Shown here: in pieces, positions 1-8,800 of the stretch
Layout: every line of letters begins with the position of its first letter
Numbering within the stretch: the stretch's first letter is position 1
Source: Poteriospumella lacustris
Lineage: Eukaryota > Sar > Chrysophyceae > Chromulinales > Dinobryaceae
Assembly (NCBI GenBank): GCA_008000375.1
Contig: SMOI01000238.1
Coordinates: forward strand, 17,619-49,814
DNA: 32,196 nt
Direction: 5' to 3'
Translations under genes and position numbers: made by a program
Notes under the pieces: generated by a model
Told to the model about the DNA's origin: nothing
Database searches by the model: none
The model's input: only the letters and a program-made list of their open reading frames with translations

Positions 1-2438
1 TGGCTGCGGCACAACTGCAGCGTGGGGGTGGCGGAGCGGGTGTCGCAGTTCTGTGCGGAGTCGAAGGTGTGGCTGAACCTGACGTGTTCGGGGCTGGCGG
101 CCGCGCGCGTGCACCGCCAATGTCCGGTGCCGCGCACGGTGTGCAGCGTGCTGGACCTGTCGTCGAACAGGGTCGTGAGCGACGACTACTGCGAGGCGAC
201 GGTGGTGGGCGGCACGGTGCAGTGCAAGTGCGGCTACGGCGCGACGGACGGCAACGTGACGAGCAGCCTCTTGGCGCTGCGGGGCAAGGTGACGGTGGCG
301 GCGTTCTCGTCGTTCGCGGCGGGCGACCTGGACAGCACCGTGTCGGTGGTGGCCGTGGGGCTGTCGGGCAACGTGGCGGACCAGTCGGCGACGATATTGG
401 CGACGTTCAGCGCGGTGTGGGCGGTGGGGCTGCTGCTGATGCTGCTGCAGTACGTGTCGTGGTCGCGGCGGGCGGCGAAGAAGCCGTCGAAGGTGGCGGC
501 GGTTCCGACAGTACCCGCAGCGTCGGTGGCGTCGGTGGCGTCGGGTGGGGCGGCGTCGGCGTGGGCGAAGACGCCGATCGCCGCGACGCCGGCGGTGGCG
601 CCGCCGACCGTCGAGGAGGTGCGGCAGAGTCTGCTGGTGCAGTACCTGGCGCAGGCGCTGCCGCCGATCTTCGCGCCGGGTCGGTCGTGGCTGCAGCGCA
701 CGTGGCGGACGGTGGTGCACCAGCACCCGCATCTGCGGGTGGTCGCCGCGTCGGTCTTCGGCGAGTCACCGGCGGCGGAGGCGGCGGCAGCGTCGAGGCG
801 ATCGCCCCACGACGACGACGGGTTCGCGCGGTCCACGCGGCAGAAGCAGCTGGTGCTGGACATCCTGCAGCTGCTGACGGCGCTGACGGTGTCGTGCTTC
901 GTGTTGGCGGTGCTGTACGACCTGCAGTACCCGGTGGACGACGGCTACTGCGCGAGCCAGGCCGTCGACCGGGACACGTGCGAGTTCCGCAAGACGCTGC
1001 TGGATCCGTGGCAGAGTCGCTGTCGGTGGACGCCGCCGCCGGCGACGGTGTCGGCGGGCGACGTAACCGAGACGCTGAGCGGGACGGTGGTGCGGCGCGT
1101 GTCGATCGACGACAGCGGCGACGCGGACACGGCGACCGGTTCGTGTGGGCTGAACGGCGACGACGCGTCGGTGGTCGCCTTCGTGTTCTCGTTCGTCATC
1201 GCGGCGGTGTTCTCGTCGCTGTTCGACCTGGCGCTGACCTTCGTCTTCGGTCTCTTTTGGGACGACGCGGGCTCCGCAGCGTCGTCGGGTCCGTCGGGGG
1301 CCACTGCCGCGAAGAGCTGGCGCCGCTGGTGGCTGCGCTGGCCCTCCGCAGCGGTCGGTGATGGCGCGACGGCCGCCGAGACGGCGGGCGACGAGCTGCG
1401 CGTGGCGACGGACGTGTCGCGGTCCCTGCGGCGCGCCCGAGCGGCGTGGGCGGCGTCGGTGCCACGGCTGCGGGGCGTGTCCACCGACACGGTCCCCAAA
1501 GACGACGCGGCGGACGCGGCGGCGGTGGCGCTGGCGGTGGCGGTGCGGTCGCCGGAGACGGTGGAGGCGTCGGCGCCGAGCCCGCGTTGGCGCAGCGAGG
1601 TGCTGGCGGCGTCGGAGGTGTCGATCGGCGTGACGATGGCGCAGCGCCTCGTGGCGCAGGTGGCCGGGGCCAGTGCGGCGCGCACGCACCCCCGTCGGGC
1701 GGGCCTGGACCGCCACTGCGCCACGACGGTGCTGCGGGCGATCGAGCGCAGCCAGCACAACGCGCACGCGTCGTCGACGGAGCGGCGGGGGGCGACGAGG
1801 TCGCCGAGGTCGTCGGTGTCGTGGCGCGTGTGGGTGGCGAGCGCGTTGGTGGCGATGCTGAACGGCGGCGGGTTGTACTTCATCTTGACGAAGGCGGTGG
1901 TGCGCGGCTACTCGTGGCAGGTGGCGTATCTGAACGTGTGCGGCTGGGAGGTGGCGACGGACGTGCTGGTGCTGAGTGTGCTGGAGATCCTGTGTCTGGA
2001 CGTGTGGCTGCCGCTGTGTGTGCAGGCGCACGTGACGGTGGCGCTGGACACGGTGGCGCGCCTGTCGGGCCAGGGCGACGACGCGGGAGAGGAGGAGGGG
2101 GTGGAGGGCGCGCCGCTGTGGGCGCAGCTGTGGGCGCTGCGGCCGGCGGTGGCGGAGACGTCGCTGTCTCGGACGGTGCTGCACGCGATGGCGTCGCAGC
2201 GGTCGCCACCGCCGCCGTCGTCGCCGCCGAGTGCAGCGCCGCGGCTGTCGGTGGGCGCGCTGCAGCTGTTGCGCTGGTACGCGGCGATGCCGTCGGAGCT
2301 GGCGCAGAAGACGGTGCGGTTCGGCGGGACGCTGCTGGTGGGGTGGCTGGTGTACGTGTACTACGTCGCCTTCGTGCCGCACCTGTCGCCCACGAGCCAG
2401 ACGGTCGTGCTGGTGTCCGTCTTCGGCCTGTTGCCGCT
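1..2438 (+). repeat. Inverted repeat, left arm (at least 2438 bp)
   Basis: Base p of this arm pairs with base 8946-p. Spot-checked segments and all shared reading frames in several frames agree exactly, with no net indel. The only difference found is base 2423 (t) against 6523. Homology stops after 2438 on this side. The outer limit is cut by the window edge, so the true arm may be longer. Confidence 0.95.
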
Positions 2439-3162
2439 CGGGAGCTACGCCGCGCTGTGGGTGAAGCGGCGGCTCGCGACGCCGTCGACGGCTGCAGAAG
2501 CCTTCGGCGCCGTGCAGGAGCGTGTGCGTCGCTGGCACCGCGCCCGTTACGAGTGGCCGCCGTCGTCGTGGTCGTCGTCGAAGGCGCCGGTCGAACCGCC
2601 GGCGGCGTCGCGACTGTCGGAGGAGGGTTCCCCTGCCGCCGCCGCCGCCGCCGCGGCCGCCACCACCGCCACCACCGCCACCGGTGGCCCGTGGGTGGCA
2701 GGTCTCGAGCATCGCCCGACCACGACGAGGGGCACGGCGCATGGCCTCGACGAGGACAGTGTCGGGTCCAGCGATGGCGATGGCGATGGCTCTTTCTCCT
2801 TCGACGAACTGTCGATCAGCAGTCGCAGCGCCGCGTCGCGTCGGTCGTTGAGCTTCCAGTTCTCTGTCTCGTCGTCGCCGTCCGCGTTGTCGTCGCGCGG
2901 CTCGTCCCGCCGCCCCTCGCGCACGTCGTCGGCCGCCGACGACGACGCGCAGGACGCGGCCGAGTGGTGCGTCGACGTTGTGCCGCCGTCGTCGTCGTAT
3001 TCGCCGCCGCTGTCGGACGACTCGCTGGCGTCGTTCTTCGGCGCCGAGCCGAGCGAGCCGCGCTCGTCGATGCCGCTGCCCCGTGCGGGCTCCCCCTCTT
3101 CCTCTTCCTCCTCTTCCTCGCTGGACTCGGAGTCCACCGCGAGCTACGACACGCTGGCTTAG
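1..3162 (+). CDS. REJ/GPS-type polytopic membrane protein, copy A (5' partial)
   Basis: The reading frame is open from base 1, so the gene starts outside the window; the GTG near base 22 is not a start. The visible 1053 residues match the C-terminal third of the complete convergent copy ending at 5877. Seen in order: a Cys-rich ectodomain end with a CxC cluster (about bases 60-300), then hydrophobic spans near 391-450, 847-921, 1171-1260, 1822-1899, 1921-2027, 2320-2380 and 2400-2460, with long Ala/Arg-rich loops between them. The tail after 2438 is low-complexity and rich in Ser, Ala and Asp, with a poly-Ala run (about 2635-2660) and a poly-Ser run (about 3093-3120), ending in YDTLA. The core is identical to the other copy; only the tail differs. 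Role inferred: adhesion or sensory surface protein of polycystin-1/REJ type. Ligand and signalling partner are unknown. Confidence 0.75.
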   Translation, partial: WLRHNCSVGVAERVSQFCAESKVWLNLTCSGLAAARVHRQCPVPRTVCSVLDLSSNRVVSDDYCEATVVGGTVQCKCGYGATDGNVTSSLLALRGKVTVAAFSSFAAGDLDSTVSVVAVGLSGNVADQSATILATFSAVWAVGLLLMLLQYVSWSRRAAKKPSKVAAVPTVPAASVASVASGGAASAWAKTPIAATPAVAPPTVEEVRQSLLVQYLAQALPPIFAPGRSWLQRTWRTVVHQHPHLRVVAASVFGESPAAEAAAASRRSPHDDDGFARSTRQKQLVLDILQLLTALTVSCFVLAVLYDLQYPVDDGYCASQAVDRDTCEFRKTLLDPWQSRCRWTPPPATVSAGDVTETLSGTVVRRVSIDDSGDADTATGSCGLNGDDASVVAFVFSFVIAAVFSSLFDLALTFVFGLFWDDAGSAASSGPSGATAAKSWRRWWLRWPSAAVGDGATAAETAGDELRVATDVSRSLRRARAAWAASVPRLRGVSTDTVPKDDAADAAAVALAVAVRSPETVEASAPSPRWRSEVLAASEVSIGVTMAQRLVAQVAGASAARTHPRRAGLDRHCATTVLRAIERSQHNAHASSTERRGATRSPRSSVSWRVWVASALVAMLNGGGLYFILTKAVVRGYSWQVAYLNVCGWEVATDVLVLSVLEILCLDVWLPLCVQAHVTVALDTVARLSGQGDDAGEEEGVEGAPLWAQLWALRPAVAETSLSRTVLHAMASQRSPPPPSSPPSAAPRLSVGALQLLRWYAAMPSELAQKTVRFGGTLLVGWLVYVYYVAFVPHLSPTSQTVVLVSVFGLLPLGSYAALWVKRRLATPSTAAEAFGAVQERVRRWHRARYEWPPSSWSSSKAPVEPPAASRLSEEGSPAAAAAAAAATTATTATGGPWVAGLEHRPTTTRGTAHGLDEDSVGSSDGDGDGSFSFDELSISSRSAASRRSLSFQFSVSSSPSALSSRGSSRRPSRTSSAADDDAQDAAEWCVDVVPPSSSYSPPLSDDSLASFFGAEPSEPRSSMPLPRAGSPSSSSSSSSLDSESTASYDTLA

Positions 3163-3728
3163 TCTCCGTGCTGCGACCGCAAACCGCGGGGCCCATCACT
3201 ACCCGGTGGGCGGGCGGGCGGACTGTCACTCGTTCGAACCGTGTCCTGTTCCTTTTTGTTTTGTTTTCATTGTTGACGCTCGCGGTGGCCACCGCGACCG
3301 CCGAGCGTCCCTCTGTGCTGTGTTTGCATTGGTTTTTCTTCTGTTCCTTATTCAGTTCCTCGCCTCTCCCCGCTGCGCTCGTCGCTCGCTGGGTCATCGC
3401 GACGCTGGCGGATACGTGTGGCCTCTCCGATGGGCGCCACCGACGCCTTTCCCTGTAGCCGTAGCTGTGGTCGTAGTCGTAGTCGTAGTCGTAGTTGCAG
3501 TCGAGCTGTGTGCACGCGAAGAGGTTTCTGTATATTGCTTGTACTGTACGTAGGTAGGTGGGTCCGTCCGTCAACGATCCGCGGTAGACCGCCGCAGGGT
3601 AATCGACCGTTAATAGTTATCTGTTAGCCACCGGTTAAGACACTGTTGGCTGTTAGAGCACAGGGCACGGGGCACGGGGCACGCGGCCCACCGGTTGCCG
3701 TCAGTTGCACGCGGGTGTCGTGTGGGGT
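3163..3728. other. Intergenic region between two convergent genes
   Basis: Holds the 3' flanks of the left giant gene (+) and EMC10 (-). It contains four tandem TCGTAG hexamers (3471-3494) and a short GGCAC-type repeat (about 3660-3682). No coding sequence or RNA gene was recognised. No clear AATAAA polyadenylation signal was seen. Confidence 0.6.
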
Positions 3729-4838
3729 CTATTTGGCTGCGGCCGCAGCGGCTTGTCCACCGGCGGCAGGCGCGGCGGCACCGGCCGCTTTCGGATCCGC
3801 CGCCGCTCCTCCGCCGCCCGACAACAGGGAGTAGATCAGGACCATCAAGATGATGTACCACTACAGACACAGAGACAGACACAGAGACAGACGCAAAGAC
3901 ACAGACGGAGACACATACGGAGACACAGACGGAGACACAGACAGAGACACAGCGACACAGACGACGGAGCAGCTCAGCAGACGACGGCAACGGAGACGAC
4001 GGAGGAGGAAGGACACGTACGTAGCGTTGGAAGAACGTCTTCGGTTGGCCCGCGCCGCCGGGTTGTTGTCCGTCCGCGGCGGAGGCGTCGTCGGGGTTGA
4101 GACGCACGTGCTGCAGATACGGCGGCAGCGGGCCGTTCACCTGGGCGGGCACCGCTTGTCCCTTGGTCTCGTCGCTGATGCGGATTCGGGTCTGGAACTG
4201 CACTGCGTCCTTGATCTGTGGTGTCATGGGGGCCGCATTAACCGCGTCACAGTTGGTATCAAGGCGAACGCGAGAGGATGAACGCACCTTCGACGAGTCA
4301 CACGACTGGGCGATCGTCATCGGTGGGACGCTGTACGACGCGCCGATGACGTTGCCGTTGGCGTCCAAAAAGACTTGGAAGTCTTCTTTGAACGCGGACT
4401 TCTGCAGGGCACACTGTGTTCAAGACAGATTCAGTTTGGTGGTTCAGAGACGGCGGCAGCGGCGGCAGCGGCGGCGGCGTCCGCGAGGCGGGGGTTGGAG
4501 GAGGGGGCGCTTACCACGGGAATGGACGAGATCACGGGGCGCGCGGTGCCATCTTCCCGCTCTGTGCGTAGGCGGACGGTGTACAAGCCCTGGCGATCGA
4601 CCAGGCTCTTCAACAGCTGCACGTCGTCTCCGCCGACGCTGTTTTTGTCGAGGTACAACGTGCCCTGTTTGCCATCGGCACGAGACACCAACTGAATTTT
4701 GGTGCGGAACTTGAACACATTGTCCGACGACAGCGCATGCTCCACAATAAACGTCACGTTGCCGGCCAACGAGGGCTCCGGTTGAGCTGCCACCAAGGCC
4801 ACCAACACCAGCAACAGTCCTGCGATGGTCGTCCACAT
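3729..4838 (-). CDS. EMC10: ER membrane protein complex subunit 10 (EMC10)
   Basis: Three exons on the minus strand: 4515-4838, 4021-4401 and 3729-3860, all joined in phase 0, giving 278 residues (human EMC10 is about 260). Introns are 4402-4514 (donor GTAAGC, acceptor CTGCAG) and 3861-4020 (donor GTACGT, acceptor CTGTAG). The start at 4838 gives a clean signal peptide (MWTTIAGLLLVLVALVAAQ). The lumenal beta domain contains the family's DANGNVIG-type strand, and FFQRY is spliced to WYIILMVLIYSLLSGGGG, the membrane anchor and Gly-rich end typical of EMC10. The product is a lumenal/one-span subunit of the EMC, which inserts multi-span proteins into the ER membrane. The gene sits in the spacer between the two inverted arms, about 1 kb downstream of the complete giant gene and in the same orientation. 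Confidence 0.9.
3863..3960 (+). repeat. ACAGAC/ACAGAG microsatellite in EMC10 intron 2
   Basis: Imperfect six-base repeat of ACAGAC, ACAGAG and ACGGAG units fills most of the 160-bp intron. On the coding strand it reads as a GTCTGT/CTCTGT tract running up to the 3' splice site, so it also serves as the polypyrimidine-rich stretch. Confidence 0.85.
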
Positions 4839-5876
4839 ATCCGACGGTGCGTACGTATCTCCAAACGGAAGCGAGACTATTTGTATCGACAAAGAGCGCT
4901 CAACGACAGGGATGTGACTCGTTGTTGATTGACATGGACCCGATTTCTCTCCATTTTTTATCGACGAAGAACGTCGAGCAGAGTCGTCGTTCGGTCGCTG
5001 CTGTTGGCCAGACTGAACTAGGAGGCTGTACATCCGCCTTCAACACTGATCAATCTTAGCCATGAGCTTTACTGTCAGATAGGTACAAGAGCGTTTCGTC
5101 TTGTCTGTCACCGGTCTTTCTGTTCGGCGGGTCGATTCACCCTCCTCCGCCATATCGTCGTGTGTAAACCCTCTGTTCTTCCTATCCGCTGTCCCCAACG
5201 TGTGTGGAACCCTTGGACACCGACCCCTCCACCATCACCTCACAGGTTTTACATCATTTATTAGCCATTCAAAAACCGACAACAGAAGTGAACACCGAGA
5301 ACACGGGCGACGGCTGCTTCTCACCGCGGGGGGATACGACACCCACACCCTGCGTCAGCGTCTACCAATGTATCTATCTACCACACAGACGTCTATCTAC
5401 TATACTGCACAACACGAACGGCTGCAGGTACTGTCGCAGCCGTCGTGGCTTGCCTGCCTCCACACGCGAAGCGAAGACCGTACAGTGACCACGAACGGTC
5501 ATCGTCCGTCCGCCAGTGGCGTGCGTGTATGGCGAAGCGTCCGTCACACGGAGAACACAAAAACACCCACGAGAATGGCTTGGGCGCCATCTCCACAACT
5601 GGCGTCCGTCGCGACGAAAAGAACGAAGCGAAAAACAAAGAAAAAGAAAAGAGATATGAAGCGAACCGACACACACAACACCCTCCGGGGGGCGGGAGGG
5701 GCATGTAGCAAACACTTTAACAGACACGGTAACAGATACGGCGAGACCCACAGCCACCGTCTCCACTGCCACCGGTGACACGATGCGTGACAGTGGTGGG
5801 GACAGTGGTGGGCGGGGTATCAAACGAAACACACAACGAATAACAGCGGAGGATGACCCCTACCCCCCCGCCGCGT
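4839..5876. promoter_or_regulatory. EMC10 upstream region and 3' flank of the giant gene
   Basis: This 1.04 kb separates the EMC10 start (4838) from the stop of the complete giant gene (5877), both on the minus strand. It must hold the EMC10 promoter and the giant gene's 3' UTR. No conserved ORF, TATA box or RNA gene was recognised. Composition is clearly less GC-rich than the flanking giant-gene sequence. Confidence 0.45.
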
Positions 5877-8800
5877 TCACAGCGTCTCGAAGCTGACGGA
5901 GGACGACGGATCGGACGTTGGAAGCGACGCCAACGATGGCGAAGAGGAAGGCGAGGAGGACTCCGCGGAGGCGAACCAGGCAGACAACGCGTTGCTGTCC
6001 GCGCTACCGCTGCGGCTGCTTCGCGTGGACAACGACGAGAACGATGACGACAACGACAGGTGACCCGTGTCCCGACTGCCATTGCCACTCTCCAGCCCCG
6101 GCCCCGGCCCCGGCCCCGGCCCCGGCCTTAGCACCAGCCCCAGCGACCGTGTTGGTGACGGTAAATGCATCGACAGCGAGTCGAACGACGACGACAGCGA
6201 CCAGGCGATGCTCGCGGAGGAGCCCGCCGACGCTGCTTCGACCGGGACGAACGAGTGCAGCCGCCCGGACGACGAGAGGTTCGCCTCGGGCGGCGCGCGC
6301 ACTGCATCGACCGGGGCCGCCGGGGGCAGCAGCGATGGCATTGGCGGCGGTGGTGGTGTAGGCACAGCCCCTGGGCCGCGATACGGCGACGGAACGGGCA
6401 GCGAGAGCAGCGCGTTCAGTCGCTGGCGGTGCGCCTTCATCGGATCCGCGATGGGCCACCAGGCGATCCAGCCCGACGACCGCAGGTGCCACACGAGCGC
6501 CGCGCACAGCGGCAACAGGCCGCAGACGGACACCAGCACGACCGTCTGGCTCGTGGGCGACAGGTGCGGCACGAAGGCGACGTAGTACACGTACACCAGC
6601 CACCCCACCAGCAGCGTCCCGCCGAACCGCACCGTCTTCTGCGCCAGCTCCGACGGCATCGCCGCGTACCAGCGCAACAGCTGCAGCGCGCCCACCGACA
6701 GCCGCGGCGCTGCACTCGGCGGCGACGACGGCGGCGGTGGCGACCGCTGCGACGCCATCGCGTGCAGCACCGTCCGAGACAGCGACGTCTCCGCCACCGC
6801 CGGCCGCAGCGCCCACAGCTGCGCCCACAGCGGCGCGCCCTCCACCCCCTCCTCCTCTCCCGCGTCGTCGCCCTGGCCCGACAGGCGCGCCACCGTGTCC
6901 AGCGCCACCGTCACGTGCGCCTGCACACACAGCGGCAGCCACACGTCCAGACACAGGATCTCCAGCACACTCAGCACCAGCACGTCCGTCGCCACCTCCC
7001 AGCCGCACACGTTCAGATACGCCACCTGCCACGAGTAGCCGCGCACCACCGCCTTCGTCAAGATGAAGTACAACCCGCCGCCGTTCAGCATCGCCACCAA
7101 CGCGCTCGCCACCCACACGCGCCACGACACCGACGACCTCGGCGACCTCGTCGCCCCCCGCCGCTCCGTCGACGACGCGTGCGCGTTGTGCTGGCTGCGC
7201 TCGATCGCCCGCAGCACCGTCGTGGCGCAGTGGCGGTCCAGGCCCGCCCGACGGGGGTGCGTGCGCGCCGCACTGGCCCCGGCCACCTGCGCCACGAGGC
7301 GCTGCGCCATCGTCACGCCGATCGACACCTCCGACGCCGCCAGCACCTCGCTGCGCCAACGCGGGCTCGGCGCCGACGCCTCCACCGTCTCCGGCGACCG
7401 CACCGCCACCGCCAGCGCCACCGCCGCCGCGTCCGCCGCGTCGTCTTTGGGGACCGTGTCGGTGGACACGCCCCGCAGCCGTGGCACCGACGCCGCCCAC
7501 GCCGCTCGGGCGCGCCGCAGGGACCGCGACACGTCCGTCGCCACGCGCAGCTCGTCGCCCGCCGTCTCGGCGGCCGTCGCGCCATCACCGACCGCTGCGG
7601 AGGGCCAGCGCAGCCACCAGCGGCGCCAGCTCTTCGCGGCAGTGGCCCCCGACGGACCCGACGACGCTGCGGAGCCCGCGTCGTCCCAAAAGAGACCGAA
7701 GACGAAGGTCAGCGCCAGGTCGAACAGCGACGAGAACACCGCCGCGATGACGAACGAGAACACGAAGGCGACCACCGACGCGTCGTCGCCGTTCAGCCCA
7801 CACGAACCGGTCGCCGTGTCCGCGTCGCCGCTGTCGTCGATCGACACGCGCCGCACCACCGTCCCGCTCAGCGTCTCGGTTACGTCGCCCGCCGACACCG
7901 TCGCCGGCGGCGGCGTCCACCGACAGCGACTCTGCCACGGATCCAGCAGCGTCTTGCGGAACTCGCACGTGTCCCGGTCGACGGCCTGGCTCGCGCAGTA
8001 GCCGTCGTCCACCGGGTACTGCAGGTCGTACAGCACCGCCAACACGAAGCACGACACCGTCAGCGCCGTCAGCAGCTGCAGGATGTCCAGCACCAGCTGC
8101 TTCTGCCGCGTGGACCGCGCGAACCCGTCGTCGTCGTGGGGCGATCGCCTCGACGCTGCCGCCGCCTCCGCCGCCGGTGACTCGCCGAAGACCGACGCGG
8201 CGACCACCCGCAGATGCGGGTGCTGGTGCACCACCGTCCGCCACGTGCGCTGCAGCCACGACCGACCCGGCGCGAAGATCGGCGGCAGCGCCTGCGCCAG
8301 GTACTGCACCAGCAGACTCTGCCGCACCTCCTCGACGGTCGGCGGCGCCACCGCCGGCGTCGCGGCGATCGGCGTCTTCGCCCACGCCGACGCCGCCCCA
8401 CCCGACGCCACCGACGCCACCGACGCTGCGGGTACTGTCGGAACCGCCGCCACCTTCGACGGCTTCTTCGCCGCCCGCCGCGACCACGACACGTACTGCA
8501 GCAGCATCAGCAGCAGCCCCACCGCCCACACCGCGCTGAACGTCGCCAATATCGTCGCCGACTGGTCCGCCACGTTGCCCGACAGCCCCACGGCCACCAC
8601 CGACACGGTGCTGTCCAGGTCGCCCGCCGCGAACGACGAGAACGCCGCCACCGTCACCTTGCCCCGCAGCGCCAAGAGGCTGCTCGTCACGTTGCCGTCC
8701 GTCGCGCCGTAGCCGCACTTGCACTGCACCGTGCCGCCCACCACCGTCGCCTCGCAGTAGTCGTCGCTCACGACCCTGTTCGACGACAGGTCCAGCACGC

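Noticed and set aside
766-2742. Minus-strand 658-codon frame in the left arm
   Set aside because: Antisense shadow of copy A; its exact counterpart appears in the other arm for the same reason.
3225-3245. GTTCGAACC resembling a tRNA T-arm
   Set aside because: No acceptor stem, anticodon arm or D-arm can be placed around it.
5877-5900. C-terminal SFETL as a PDZ-binding motif
   Set aside because: The residue two before the end is Glu, not Ser or Thr, so it does not fit the class I pattern.
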